From Ochromonas danica (taxonomy: Eukaryota > Sar > Chrysophyceae > Chromulinales > Chromulinaceae), in NCBI GenBank assembly GCA_015146655.1, contig VKHL01000003.1, positions 62,001-126,000 of the forward strand: a stretch of DNA of 64,000 bases. Reading direction: 5' to 3'. The notes under the pieces are model-generated. The model was not told the origin of the DNA and did not search any database. It saw nothing but the letters and a program-made list of their open reading frames with translations. Below, one piece after another: positions 24,201 to 34,772 of the stretch (position 1 is the stretch's first letter; each line of letters begins with the position of its first letter). Made by a program: the position numbers and the translations under genes.

Positions 24201-24564
24201 CGCCTCCGCCTCCGCCTCCGCCTGCTCCTCCCCTCAAGCTACTGCTGCTGCTGCTGCTTGTCTCTCCACTGGAGCGTAATGGAGTTGGGTGATCCCATTC
24301 CATGGAGCTCCCAGACTCTACAGTGGTTCTGCCCGACTGAATACTCTGAGGTGTTTGTGCGGCAGTTGGCTGCTGCGTGGCGCGGCGTGAGCTGGTGGAC
24401 AGTCTCTCTGGCGCCTCCCACTGGTCCTCGTCCAGCCCGATGCCACTGCGCTTCAGAGGACCGTGCTGATAGGATGGCCTCTTCTCACTGGGACAAGAAG
24501 AAGAATTGGAAGAATGATTCCGAGGAGGATCATCCTCTCTTCTTCTCTTTTCATTTGATCTCAT
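21250..24564 (-). CDS. PRP16: DEAH-box splicing ATPase PRP16 (DHX38)
   Basis: This intronless gene encodes 1104 aa. PRP16/DHX38 remodels the spliceosome between the two splicing steps. The helicase motifs are all present: [10 protein letters not shown] (about residue 420), DEAH in MDEAHERS (about 515), SAT, and [12 protein letters not shown] in the second RecA domain. HA2/OB-fold sequence follows (about 740-1040). What separates PRP16 from PRP2/PRP22 is the N-terminal block VKPPFLD...[17 protein letters not shown]...[10 protein letters not shown], which aligns with DHX38. There is no S1 domain, so it is not PRP22/DHX8. The N-terminus is Ser/Gly-rich and includes a (Gly)n run encoded by ggc/gga repeats near nt 24200. 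It is head to head with the GWK-module gene, 250 bp apart. The many introns nearby fit a full spliceosome. Confidence 0.94.
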   Translation of the reverse strand: MRSNEKRRREDDPPRNHSSNSSSCPSEKRPSYQHGPLKRSGIGLDEDQWEAPERLSTSSRRATQQPTAAQTPQSIQSGRTTVESGSSMEWDHPTPLRSSGETSSSSSSSLRGGAGGGGGGGGGGTSVRSRTVLNPKLLERLGYTALNSSPEADGGSSSNRYDPNEADDDFDHQFYLSEESQTTGLDSYGSSQGVGGGKGGSAKIVGLSAKASQLHADQEAWEENRLLQSGVANIRERQTDFASEEENRVNLLVHHVKPPFLDAKQSFSMTQSAVSVVKDPTSDMAITARKGSELLRVVREKKEMMKMRQRFWELGGSKMGQIIGVPDGGAAAAGEAEGGVPATGLSVGRSVEQKEHEQTTQQEEEPDYRKENSFHQHIQNKPTAANRPHQTLLDQRQSLPVYTVRRALLEVIHDHPIVIVVGETGSGKTTQLTQYLHEEGYSNYGMIGCTQPRRVAAMSVAKRVAEEMEVALGEEVGYAIRFEDLTSSKTVIKYMTDGVLLRESLRESDLDSYSAVIMDEAHERSLHTDVLFGLLKQIVQRRRDLKLIVTSATLNADRFSDFFGKVPIFRIPGRTFPVETYFAKTPAEDYVEAAVKQALTIHLSYPPGDILIFMTGQEDIEATCQVIAERCGALGETVPPLLLLPMYSQLPADLQAKIFDRSSDGQRKCIVSTNIAETSLTVDGIRYVVDTGYAKVKVYNPKIGMDALQVVPESQANANQRSGRAGRTGPGYCYRLFTERQFVAEMLPNQIPEIQRTNLGNVVLLLKSLGIEDLLAFDFMDPPPQENILNSMYQLWVLGALNNTGSLTNLGRKMVEFPLDPPLAKMVLFAEELDCTMEILIIVSMLSIPGIFFRPKDREEESDAAREKFFVPESDHLTYLNVYLQWKQQNYSSTWCNDHFIHPKAMKKAREVHAQLLDIMNSQKIRHTSSRGQWDVVRKAICSSYFYNSARIKGIGEYVNMLTGIPSSLHPASALFGLGYTPDYVCYHELIMTSKEYMSCVTAVEGEWLAEMGPMFFTVKESYETRLLHSQKGARERKNMEEEMKKAEEKKSEQGSNGAAVSGGGASSLLSLLRKKQNIVTPGGQTSDSKSSAAAKRTPLRLGL

Positions 24565-24814
24565 GGTTGTTTGTTTGTTGCCCAGCGATGGTTGGGTCAG
24601 GAGATGAACTATTGTTGTCTTGCGTGTTTATAAAACTTGGGGAAGTTAACCAAAAAGAGTGGTTTGAGAAAAGTCGAGTTGGATTTGAATTTGAATTTGT
24701 GCGGCAGAGGCAGTTGTTGTTGTCTTGTTGGTCAAATATCCTCTTGTTGGCATTGGCCAAGATCTCACTGAGAAATAAATAACATTAAACATAAGTTCAT
24801 AAATATCTTGAAGA
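24565..24814. promoter_or_regulatory. divergent promoter between PRP16 and GWK-module gene
   Basis: The two start codons are 250 bp apart and point away from each other. The spacer is AT-rich, with ttgttgttgtcttgttgg near 24715. I recognise no named promoter element. Confidence 0.45.
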
Positions 24815-27800
24815 ATGGAAGGAAATAGTCAATCCTTCCCAGCAGTTTTGAAGGATCGATTTGGTATCGTCTATTTGACCAAGAAATCTCTCTTGGGAGA
24901 TTGTGTTTTGTGGGGCAATTCCTATCTCGCTCCCAAGTTCAAATCACAGCCTCCGCGAATGGAGAACCCTGGTGAGCAATGCTTCTTCCTCGACCTTCAA
25001 GCAGTTTGTGAGCGTGATGAGAGCGCTCTGTTGACCGTCTCTCGGCAAGCAGTGGCGGCTCTGCCTCAGACTGTCATCGCTGCTGATGACTCGCTCACCG
25101 GCGCTGTCCTAGCTCTCCGTGTTGATGCTAAGAAAGGTGTCGAAATAGGGATTGCTTTTCAATCACTCAGTGAATTTTGCAGCTTTGCTCACAAAGAGAC
25201 CGGATATTACCGAGAAATGCCTGTGAGTCACCCTACCCTGCCCTGACTTGATTTTATTTGATTGATTTATTGATTAACTTCTTACACGTATCTATAGGAT
25301 GATATTGAGCTCTTTGAATGTGAAGAAGATCAGGTCCTGTTCATATCTGTCAAATCATTCGTGACTTCTGATTCCCAGTTGCTCGCCTTTCCAAAGCATG
25401 ACATTCGCTTCTTCCCTCTTCCTGGACAAGTTGACAAAGTGAAGAAGGTCAACAGCACCCTCGTGCCAAACAAACTCTTACCTCCTCCGTTTTCCTTTCC
25501 GCCAGCGATACCTACACATACTCCCGCAGAACAAAAGCCATCTGTGGAGTCGATGCCGCTGTCCAGTGAGGGATACACAACAGCCCCTGGCACAGACAGC
25601 TCCGATAATGCTGTGATTCGAAGCCGCATCAACACGAAGGATACCCAGCCCACTCAACAACAACGCCTTCAAGTCGGTCGTCAGGGATTTTATAACTATG
25701 GTACAGACTCTGATGACATGCCCAATGAGAGTCTCGGCAAACTTGCTTTGAATACTGCTCGTCCGTCGGCCTCCTCTTCATCATCTTCACTTGCTCATAT
25801 TGCTCCTTCCCAAGCAGAGAAGCCCTCCAAAGAGTCTTTGAAGAGAACCTCGTCAACTGCGATCAGGAATGATGGCGTTGTTACCAAGAAGCAGAAGAGA
25901 CCGACCTCCATTACACGGGTTGAAGGTTTTCTAGAGATGGGATTCATTATGCCCAGTAAGAGAACTGCAAGTTCAGATGAGTTAGCATTGCTACAATCAC
26001 TTGAAGAAGGGAAAGATCTCTTCAATGAGCATTGGCGAGGATGGTTGAAAGAGGCATTGGGATGGAAGAGTGTTTGGATGAGGCCTGAAGGAACTGGCTA
26101 TCAAGTCCCTCGGCTTAACGAAGAAGCTGACTATAAGGTGGAGAACATTCATCTCTTTAGGGATGAAGAGTTCTATTTACATCTTCGAGCTAACCCGTGC
26201 CTGACGTTTGATTGGAGCACTCTGTGGTGTCAACTGCAAGAAAGCGGTTGGAAGATCAACTCAGAGAGTGATGTTGAGACAGTCTCTTATATCTACAGTC
26301 GCGTCAACACGCCTGTTCCTGGTCTCCACAGCTTCTGTTCCAAGGCTGCTCTTATGTGGTATATTGCAAGGTACAGCCAATTGTCTTTTGTCTTTTGTCT
26401 TATCACTTGATTACATGTAATTGACTGCCATGTTCCCTATTATAGATTCCCTTATCCCCTCCAAAGTGATGAAGAGTTGAAAGCTTCTTTAGAACGACAT
26501 CAATGGCCGATTCATAATGGTAAATTTATCGATCCAAAACAAAATCGTGCCAAGGCTTTGAGTTTGACTGAGGTGCGCCATTTGCTTTGGCAGTCCCCTC
26601 AGCTGCTCTTTGCTCAGTATCCCAACTTTGACGAAGAAAGGCTTTTGGCAAGCTTGAGGCTAGCAGAGAAAGATGCTTCTATGTCAGACTCAGAACAATC
26701 ATCTCCAGAGGCCCATGCACGCAGTCAAGAGCGACAACACGCCACGGAAGTTATTAAATCCGTGCGCACAAAGATGTCTCAAACTGGAGTAGTAGATCCT
26801 CAAGACAAAGATCAGGTGTTGAAAGCAATGGAACCACTTGGTTGGAAGCAAGAAATAGCCTCATGGTCGAAGGCGTGGTGGAAACATGAGAAAGTCATCG
26901 TAGCCCCTTACGCTCGAATAGAAGGTGAGATATAATAGTATTCTTCAACTTGCTCTTCCTCCTGTGTGTTTTACTGACTAATATTCAATGTAATCCGTTC
27001 TTCAGATCCAGTATTCGCTGTGGACTATTTCTTTGATATGGAGGATGTGATCAAAGCTATGGATTCTAATCCCACAGCATTGTGTTATCGTGAGAAGAAA
27101 CCTTCTTTCTGGCGCACTTTCCTCGACTATAATAATAAGATGCACAGCTTAGAAAAGCGTATTCAGTATATCATCTTAAACTCTGATGGTAACTCTTTTG
27201 AAGACTATGAATTAGAACCCATGCTTGCATCAGCTGGGTGGAAGATCGTGAAGATGTCGATGGTGGCAGATCGGATTGGAGCAGCTGAGCATCTTCTCTT
27301 CGTCCCTCCTGTGCATTCCGCGTTGAATATCGATGAAGATAACTACACATCATTCCAAGAAGATGTTCATTATTTCCGAGGGTTGGAAGGTCTTCATTCT
27401 TTCTTTTTGGTAAGATTTTCGTTCATTAGAGACATTCTCCATTGTTCTAACAACTGCTGTTTCCAACTTAGCCTACCACTGTACAGGATGATGAAAGTAC
27501 TGACTCTGAAGAGGAAATTGCTCCTCTCGAATTGAGCAGCAGCGATGATAACAAAGAAACAATTGATATGACAATTGAAGAAGAGAAGCATCAGTCGGCA
27601 GATCCTCCCAGTCCTGCTCCGGTCTTATCATCGTTATCTGCCAAATCAACGAACCTTGCTGTATCGAAAGGACAAAAAGTATCGAAGAAGTCAGTTGAAA
27701 GTGAGTCCACAGAAGACGAATCGGAGTATGCAGATCTTGACGAATTACTGCTAGAAGTTGGCAAGCTGTCACCTCGATTTAGCATCGTTTCTTCCTTGTT

Positions 27801-29568
27801 GAAGCTGTTTGGATGGAAGATACTCTATGTGCGCAATGGTGGCAATAATAGTGTTTTTTGTCCACCTTGGACTGCTGCCATCGCTAATCAACAGTATCAA
27901 GCCAAGGAAGTGGCACAGAAGTATAATATCCTTCTGACTGATGCCATGCTTCCCAAAGTGGACTATTTTGATGAGAGAGATGAAAAAGATTTTCTCTATG
28001 CTTATGTTCGGGATCATGCTGTGGAAGTATTTCATCAGACAAAAGACGTGACTGCTGAGCAGCATTTGAACTATAAAACACACTGTGATCAGAAAATAAA
28101 GAAAAAACACAATCGTTCTAGCGGGAAGAAGACTCCATCTAATTCACTCCATTCGGCACAATCTGCACCTGTTGTAGAGATCGCAAAGAATGATTTGATC
28201 GCATCCCCAACAAAGGCTCCGAGCAAGCCCAAGAAGTCCTTCCTTCAAAAAGCAAAGAGTATCGCCATCCTCGACTCGATTAGTCCTGCTTCCACCGACT
28301 CATCCTATAGTCCTGAGCGAACTATTCAACTGGGCATTATGGAGGAGATTGAGAAGGAAAAGCCTTACTGGCCAACTATTTATCAACTTCTCAAGAAGTT
28401 GGGCTGGAAATCGTCTCAAGGTCACCGTACTGAACAAAGAGTGATCATTCCTCCTTGGACAACACAAGCGCGCGCCACGACATTCAAAGAAGAACATGCC
28501 AAAGTTCCTGCTTACTATATTGTCTTGAAACATTTCTTACATATGGTAGACTACTTTCTGGAAGCAGATGATGACAAAAGACATCTCATGAACTATCTCG
28601 TGACTTGTGGATTTGAGAGGAAAGCAGACTATCGAAAGAAGGTCTTGGAGAATGATCATGAGGCTATTGTTGACAAAGATCGCACTTTCGATGACGATAT
28701 TAACTTCGCCATCTGCAATCGTGTTCCTGACCAACCTCTCTATCTGGCTGACAGTCCTGATGAACACATTGAACGATTAGCCATGCCCGTAGACAGCGAG
28801 TTTCAGTCTCCCAGCATTCGTTCTCCTTCTATTCACTCCTCAGCACCGCCTTTGACGGAAGAAACTGAGGTGAGCGAAGATGAACATATGGAGAATGAAC
28901 AGGACAGACAGAATGTGGAGGATGCTCTTCGTACTAACGATGACCATGAGCACGAACACGAACACTCGCATGGTCATCATTACATTAGTCCCACCACTCT
29001 GAGAACATTGCAGGACACTCTGGAGGGAGAAGAGATGATGGATGTTGACGAGGAGGACGACATCGTCAAGCTGAAGGCTGATATCGAGGACTTTGCTCCT
29101 TCCTATATCCCTCAGATCGAACATATTAACCTCTCACAAGCTGTGCTTGACAAAGATGCTCTGGCCACTGCATCATCATATGACAGTGGATCAACCTATC
29201 AGTATTACAACTCCTTGCCATGCTACACTGACCTCGTACTCGCCTCTCCTCCTCAAGTGTCGAAGATTCCTTGGTTAAATGACGAGAAGATTGTCTCCAT
29301 GTTGTCCTCTTCAGATCTGCAAGCCAACTCAGTATGGGCTATTTTAAGGGATCAATACAAGTGGACTTGTGTGGTTCGCAGCCCTGATGACCGCCGAACT
29401 TCTCCCACCCCTGGCATGAACATCTTCTACAAGCCTGGATACTCCCGAGCTAGTCGTTATATGATGGAAGGAGTGCATTACTTCTACTCGCTAACAGACA
29501 TTATCAACCATCTGCGAGAGGAGCTGCACTTCCCCAGAGATCGATCGGGATCGTCTTTCTCCTTGTGA
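24815..29568 (+). CDS. large protein with about seven 'GWK' modules, function unknown
   Basis: I do not recognise this 1486-aa protein. Exons are 24815-25222, 25298-26370, 26446-26924, 27006-27409 and 27472-29568, all in phase. Residues 1-200 form one beta-rich globular part of unknown type. From about 385 on, a module of 75-100 residues recurs. Each copy has a helix with Trp/Leu residues, a core such as LGWK, a PPW or aromatic strand, then an aromatic pair near YF before a last helix. Cores lie at about residues 390, 449, 626, 730, 901 (LFGWK), 1098 (KLGWK) and 1417 (QYKWT). Acidic and Ser-rich linkers separate them, one with a His/Glu-rich run (HEHEHEHSHGHH). There is no signal peptide and no membrane helix. 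Nuclear or scaffold roles are possible, but only guesses. Confidence 0.85.
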
Positions 29569-29919
29569 TTATCTATCTCTGGCATGAAGGAGAGCTTCCT
29601 TTTGAACTTTGTATAATTCATGTAATTTGTATATATATAGTTTAGTCTGATCATAAGATTAAATTGTCTCTCATCAGTATGTAGGCCTACTGTTTACCTC
29701 ATCAAAGAGAAACTGTTTCTGCGGCAAAGAAACTGTTTCTGTCCAATCCAGCGCATCCTGCAATAGAGTTCGACAGAGAAGCACAAGTAAGAGATCATCG
29801 AGAGGGAAAGAAAGCTCTTTGTTGGTAAGCACTCGCTGTACTCTCTGCTCTCTTCCTTGTGGAGTGTCTTATTTCTCATTCAATCGAAGTGATTTGTAGA
29901 AAATCAGAGAAATCTTATA
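29569..29919. promoter_or_regulatory. intergenic: 3' UTR of GWK-module gene and RPT3 promoter
   Basis: Both neighbours run rightward, so the gap holds a 3' UTR and the RPT3 promoter. A direct repeat of gaaactgtttctg occurs at about 29709 and 29730. I see no gene. Confidence 0.45.
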
Positions 29920-31316
29920 ATGGCTGCCACAGTGTCATTTGCTCCGTCAGTCCCCGTGAAGTTCTCCGAAGGCGAGGTGAGCAATTTCCTTCTCTCTCCT
30001 TTGACTTTACGTGCATTGGTCTTAATCTAGAGGCACTCTTGCTAGGTTGATCGATCTGCTGAAGAAGATCTCTACGCGACCTATAAAGCTCTTCTCAAGC
30101 AGGAAGAGTTTCTTGACCTGCAGGTGAGCCACTGTGTTGTTGGTGTTGGTGTTGTTGCTGTTGTTGGTGTTGTTGCTGTTGTTGTTGTTGTTGTTGTCCT
30201 TCGCTGACAACAATTCGTTTTGTTTATATTTAGGAGGAATATGTGAAGGATGAGATGCGCAATTTGAAGCGAGAGCTCATTCGTGCGAAGGAGGAGCTCA
30301 AGCGCATCCAGTCTGTGCCTCTTATTATTGGACAATTCAACGAGATGATTGACACCTCCTATGGTATTATTAACTCTACTTCTGGTTCTACTTATTATGT
30401 CCGTGTGTTGAGTACATTGGATCGTGAGAAGTTGAAAGCAAATACCTCGATTGCTTTACATCGCCATAGCCATGCTGTGGTAGATATCTTACCTCCCGAG
30501 TCTGATTCTTCCATCCAGATTATGATTGAGAAACCTGATGTCACTTATCATGATATTGGTGGAATGGATATTCAAAAGCAAGAAATGCGTGAAGCAGTGG
30601 AATTACCACTTACGCATTTCGAGTTGTACAAGCAGATTGGTATCGACCCTCCTCGTGGTGTGCTCATGTATGGTCCTCCTGGTACAGGCAAAACTATGAT
30701 GGCCAAGGCTGTAGCCAATGCAACCACAGCTTCTTTCATCACCATGGTTGGTAGCGAGTTTGTTCAGAAGTATTTGGGTGAGGGACCTCGCATGGTCAGA
30801 GATGTCTTCCGTTTGGCGCGAGAGAATGCTCCAGCTATTGTTTTTATCGATGAAATTGATGCTATTGCTACAAAGCGCTTTGATGCACAAACAGGTGCAG
30901 ATCGTGAGGTACAGCGTATTCTCTTGGAGCTCTTGAATCAAATGGATGGATTCGATCAGACGACAAATGTTAAAGTTATTATGGCTACCAATCGTGCAGA
31001 CACCTTAGATCCTGCTTTGTTACGACCTGGCCGTTTGGATCGTAAGATAGAATTTCCTAATCCCGATCGCAGACAGAAGCGCATGGTTTTCTCTGCTTGC
31101 ACCTCCAAAATGAATCTGTCCGATGAGGTAGATCTGGAGGACTATGTCAATCGTCCAGACAAAATTAGCGCTGCTGAGATCGCAGCGATTTGCCAAGAAG
31201 CAGGTATGCAAGCTGTTAGAAAGAATCGCTATGTCATTCTACCGCAAGATTTCGATGAAGCCTACAAGAAGTGCGTGAAGAAGGCCGAAAAGGAATTTAT
31301 CTTTTACTCCACGTGA
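29920..31316 (+). CDS. RPT3: 26S proteasome regulatory ATPase subunit RPT3 (PSMC4)
   Basis: This is one of six AAA+ ATPases of the proteasome base, which unfold substrates. Exons are 29920-29976, 30046-30123 and 30234-31316, giving 405 aa against about 418 in human. An N-terminal coiled coil (residues 25-80) leads into an OB domain and the AAA+ module: [13 protein letters not shown] (about 190), [10 protein letters not shown], and the arginine fingers in [13 protein letters not shown]. The C-terminus, [18 protein letters not shown] and a final FYST, matches RPT3 rather than RPT1, 2, 4, 5 or 6. Human RPT3 ends in HbYX; here the last three residues are YST, so that pocket-binding tail is not standard. 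Intron 2 holds a GTT-rich microsatellite. Confidence 0.95.
30136..30196 (+). repeat. GTT-rich microsatellite in RPT3 intron 2
   Basis: Within intron 2 of RPT3 the trinucleotide GTT recurs with occasional GGT and GCT variants. It is an imperfect simple repeat that makes this intron (110 bp) one of the longest in the window. Confidence 0.85.
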
Positions 31317-31944
31317 GCATGTTCATGATTGTCTGATGAAGGCTTTGGAAGGGTGTGTGCTTAAAAGGCTTGCAGGTTGTTGTGTGATTGTGCTGTGTAA
31401 GAAGAAAAATGACATTCAATATATCATTTGTCTTGACTTTCTACCACTTCAAGGTTGAATAAAGTTTACACAGTTAGCCTCCTACAGTGTGATGAGCTTC
31501 TACCGAAGTGGGAACTCTAGAACTCGGCTCAACCGACATCCACATCAAACCAAGAGACCAAAGTTTGCTGGGAAAACTGTTTGCGTGGGGTGGTGAACAG
31601 TCACGCCACACCACATACACACACCACCTCCTGCAAGTCGCTCCCTCCTTGAAAACCGAAGAGACCAAGAAGAGATGATGTCACCCTCTAGCCTTCCACA
31701 CCACCTCGAAATCCTGAAGAAGTTTCTTCATAGAAAACTCTCCATACCAACTGTCTCAACCACAAAAATAAGACTTATAAACCCTCCCTGTTGAAGGCCG
31801 GATTGAACAAGATGGAGGAAGTTCGTAAGATGTCAAATTGAGATACAGAACCAATCCAACCAACATCTTTGCGTCACAATTCACAATTAAATCAAACTCC
31901 CCTGTCTGTTGATCCTCTCTCTTTCTCTTCCATCTTCTTTGAAA
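31317..31944. promoter_or_regulatory. intergenic: RPT3 3' UTR and OYE promoter
   Basis: This is the longest gap in the window (628 bp). A CA-rich run (cacaccacatacacacacca) lies near 31604-31627, and direct ccaacc/caaccaa motifs precede the OYE start. No open frame here has coding character and I see no RNA gene. Confidence 0.45.
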
Positions 31945-33054
31945 ATGTCTTCTCAGTTGTTGTCTTCCTTCAAGCTTGGCAGTCTCGAGCTGTCTAATCG
32001 TGTTGTAATGGCTCCTTTAACCAGAGGGAGAGCGGGCGCTTCTCGCGTCCCCAATGACTACATGCGCCAGTACTATGAGATGCGTGCTAGCACAGGCTTG
32101 ATCATCTCAGAGGCCTCTGCGATAAGTCCTCAAGGATACGGCTGGTTTGGTGCGCCTGGCCTTTACACCCTCGAGCATCAAGAAGCTTGGAAGCCTATCA
32201 CTGCAGCTGTTCATGCAAAAGGTGGGAAGATGTTTGCTCAGCTATGGCACATGGGAAGACAGTCCCACCCCACCTTTCACCAAACAAATGAGATCGTTGC
32301 TCCTTCTGCTATCAAGATCCCTGGCGATGGACATGTTCGTGATGCAAACGATCAACCCGTTCCCTATGCAACGCCCCGTGCCTTAACTACAGAAGAGGTG
32401 GAGGCATTACCCAAGCAATACCAAGAGAGCGCTCGTATCGCGAAGGAGGCAGGGTTCGACGGAGTGGAGATCCACTCTGCGAATGGCTATCTTCTTGATA
32501 CTTTCCTGCAATCAAGCACAAATCATCGCGAAGACAAGTATGGTGGAAGCCTTGAGAACCGTGTCCGTATTATTCACGAAGTTATCCGTGCAGTCGCCGA
32601 AGTTTTCCCGTATGATCGTATCGGCGTTCGCATCTCTCCAAATGGTATCTTTGGCGGGATGGGCAGCGCTGACAATGATGTTCTGTTTCCCTTCCTCGCT
32701 AAGGAAATCTCTCATTATGGTCTAGCCTATCTGCATGTGATGGATGGTATTAGATTTGGTTTTCACAATCTTTGCAAACCTGTTACTCTCTATGATATTA
32801 AGAAAGAGTTTAGCGGGCCAGTTATTGGCAATATCACTTTTACGAAGGACACAGCAGAAGGAGCTGTGCGCACTGGAGCTGTTGACTTGATCGCCTTCGG
32901 AAGAGCATTTATATCTAACCCTGACTTAGTGGAGCGATTCAGAGATAACATTCCCTTAGCGGAAGATGCTCCATACGCTCATTGGTATGGTCACAATGCC
33001 GACCCTTCCAAGGCTTTGGAAGGCTATCTCACTTACGAACCTGCCAAACGTTAG
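31945..33054 (+). CDS. old yellow enzyme family NAD(P)H:flavin oxidoreductase
   Basis: This intronless gene encodes 369 aa, the usual length for old yellow enzymes, FMN-bound TIM barrels that reduce activated C=C bonds with NADPH. The start is taken as the ATG before SSQLLSSFKLG. Seen motifs: MAPLTRGRA at the first strand, QLWHMGRQSHP, the active-site HSANGYLLDTFLQ with the His/Asn pair, STNHREDKYGGSLENR, and VGVRISP-like GVRISPNG. The C-terminal FMN-phosphate loop reads IAFGRAFISNPDLVER. It is closest to the OYE / 12-oxophytodienoate reductase branch, but its oxylipin or xenobiotic substrate cannot be read. There is no targeting peptide, so cytosolic location is likely. Confidence 0.93.
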   Translation: MSSQLLSSFKLGSLELSNRVVMAPLTRGRAGASRVPNDYMRQYYEMRASTGLIISEASAISPQGYGWFGAPGLYTLEHQEAWKPITAAVHAKGGKMFAQLWHMGRQSHPTFHQTNEIVAPSAIKIPGDGHVRDANDQPVPYATPRALTTEEVEALPKQYQESARIAKEAGFDGVEIHSANGYLLDTFLQSSTNHREDKYGGSLENRVRIIHEVIRAVAEVFPYDRIGVRISPNGIFGGMGSADNDVLFPFLAKEISHYGLAYLHVMDGIRFGFHNLCKPVTLYDIKKEFSGPVIGNITFTKDTAEGAVRTGAVDLIAFGRAFISNPDLVERFRDNIPLAEDAPYAHWYGHNADPSKALEGYLTYEPAKR

Positions 33055-33367
33055 GATTAAGTGATCGCGTTAAGACGATTATTTCTTGTTTAGCCTTACC
33101 CTCGCCTTATACTTCGTTAAATTCTATTGTTTAATGTTAAAGTAACTCTTTCACATTCATATTCAAACCTGGACTTGACTTACAAACTTTGGACCAGACT
33201 AGAAGTCAACAACCCAAACCCACAGAAACCCAAACCCAAACCCAAACCCAAACCGGATGAGAAGTGAAGTGCAACAGCTTGGCGGTTGTCCGTTTCCGTT
33301 TCCTGCCAACCGCAGAGACAGCAGCAACGTCTCCTTTCCTTCACTTTGACATTATCCAACAATCACC
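33055..33367. promoter_or_regulatory. intergenic: OYE 3' UTR and NDPK-like gene promoter
   Basis: This 313-bp gap contains a short AAACCC hexamer array (33211-33254) about 115 bp before the next start codon. Otherwise I see only AT-rich UTR sequence. Confidence 0.45.
33211..33254 (+). repeat. short (AAACCC)n hexamer array
   Basis: About seven imperfect copies of AAACCC occur upstream of the NDPK-like gene. The unit lacks the T of TTTAGGG or TTAGGG telomere repeats, so it is a simple repeat, possibly a promoter element. Confidence 0.8.
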
Positions 33368-34519
33368 ATGGGCAGTGCAGCTTCTATCAACGCCAACTCC
33401 TCTCCTGAAGACATCGCCACTGCTCTTGGGCAGATGGACGTGGCTTACGAGCCTTATGGCAAAGCTATCGTTGATAAAGGAGTTAACGGTGAAACCCTCC
33501 TTGCCACTGACGATGTTGACACCATGCTGGGTACACTCGGCTTTGGAAACGATGACAATCATCGAGATAAGCTCAAACAAGAGTTTGTGCGTCTGAAAGG
33601 GTCGCTTAAGATGGCACGCGCTTCGAAAGCCTCGCCCATCAATTCTGCTTTTCTTTTCATCAAACCACACGCCAACAATAGCAAGACACAAGAGTACGTG
33701 AGAAACACTTTGCTAGCCAAGGGCTTGCATATCGCGAAGGAAGGAGAGTTCCATGGCCCTGAAATCGACGAGAAGAAGCTCATCGATCAGCACTACTACG
33801 CCATTGCCTCCAAGGCCACGTTGTTAGCCGCCAAGGACCTCCCTGTTCCCGCCGAGAAATTTCATGAAGCCTATGGAGTGACCTGGGCAGATGTTTTGGC
33901 TGAAGGCAAAGCTTTTAATGCCTTAGAAGCTGCCAAGGAATTGGGTGTCGATGCCCATGGCTTGGACGAGTTGTGGAATGCCTCCAAGAAGGTGAAGATG
34001 GGAGGTGGCTTCTACTGTGGTGAAATCCATCATCACGACAAGACTATTTACACGTTCAATGCATTTTTCATGACCATGAGAAGCAAGTTCGTTGCCCCCG
34101 AGGCTAGTGTGCACTACTTCGTGGTGGAGTTTGATCCTCACCAACTCGCCTGGAAGGACTTCCGAGGCAAAGTATTGGGCCCAACGGATCCTAAAGCTGC
34201 CCCTTCGGACTCTCTGAGAGGCCATATCTATACTGAATGGCAGTCATTTGGTCTGGCTCATGAGCCCAACACAGGTGACAACTGTGTCCATGGCTCTGCT
34301 TCTCCTTTTGAAGGCCTTGCGGAAAAGATGAATTGGTTGGGATTGACACCTCATGAGGATGCATTTGGTGCCGCTTGTTTATCAGCAGGTCTGTCAGAGG
34401 AGACTCTCAAGGCGTGGAGTCGCGACCCTCAAGTCAACGGCCGCAGCGTGTTCGACCAATTGGAAGACACCGATGCAGCGGAGTGCATCAAACGTCTCGT
34501 GGCTTTAAACAGCCACTAA
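33368..34519 (+). CDS. SAM-like domain fused to nucleoside diphosphate kinase-like domain
   Basis: This intronless gene encodes 383 aa, far longer than a 150-aa NDP kinase. The start sits in a good context (accATGGG), and MGSAAS fits N-myristoylation. Residues about 20-80 look like a SAM-type helical domain (AYEPYGKAIVDKG). The NDPK fold follows but is stretched: AFLFIKPHAN at about 96 replaces the usual FIMIKPD, with a long insert before the second half. That half has GKVLGPTDP, DSLRG and CVHGSAS (about 307), where the His matches the phosphate-carrying His of NDP kinases. Activity is therefore possible. NDPK fusions are often found in flagella; whether this one is flagellar is not shown. 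Confidence 0.85.
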   Translation: MGSAASINANSSPEDIATALGQMDVAYEPYGKAIVDKGVNGETLLATDDVDTMLGTLGFGNDDNHRDKLKQEFVRLKGSLKMARASKASPINSAFLFIKPHANNSKTQEYVRNTLLAKGLHIAKEGEFHGPEIDEKKLIDQHYYAIASKATLLAAKDLPVPAEKFHEAYGVTWADVLAEGKAFNALEAAKELGVDAHGLDELWNASKKVKMGGGFYCGEIHHHDKTIYTFNAFFMTMRSKFVAPEASVHYFVVEFDPHQLAWKDFRGKVLGPTDPKAAPSDSLRGHIYTEWQSFGLAHEPNTGDNCVHGSASPFEGLAEKMNWLGLTPHEDAFGAACLSAGLSEETLKAWSRDPQVNGRSVFDQLEDTDAAECIKRLVALNSH

Positions 34520-34633
34520 ATCATCAGCCGAATGCATAGCAGAACTTATTGTACTTGTAAATGATTTCTGGCTGTTAATAACCACATTACATAAATTTAC
34601 ATGTAAAAGAAAAAATCTCCGATCTTCCATACT

Positions 34634-34719
34634 CCCCACGCATAGTAATCATTCACCGCACGTATGGTAATCATAGACCCCGCGCACAGTAATCATTTGT
34701 ACCACGCATCGTAGTAATG
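34634..34719 (+). repeat. four imperfect ~21-bp repeats upstream of VPS29
   Basis: Four copies share the pattern cCGCA-N(3-5)-GTAATCAT with a 21-22 bp period, about two helical turns. The last copy ends about 54 bp before the VPS29 ATG. They look like an array of binding sites or a small minisatellite. Confidence 0.65.
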
Positions 34720-34772
34720 TTTTGGTCGGCAAAGATCTGTGCCAATTCCAGGAATTGATTGATTTGGAAGCA

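Noticed and set aside
33211-33254. AAACCC array as an interstitial telomere
   Set aside because: The unit lacks the T of the CCCTAAA or CCCTAA telomere repeats and is short; it is a simple repeat.
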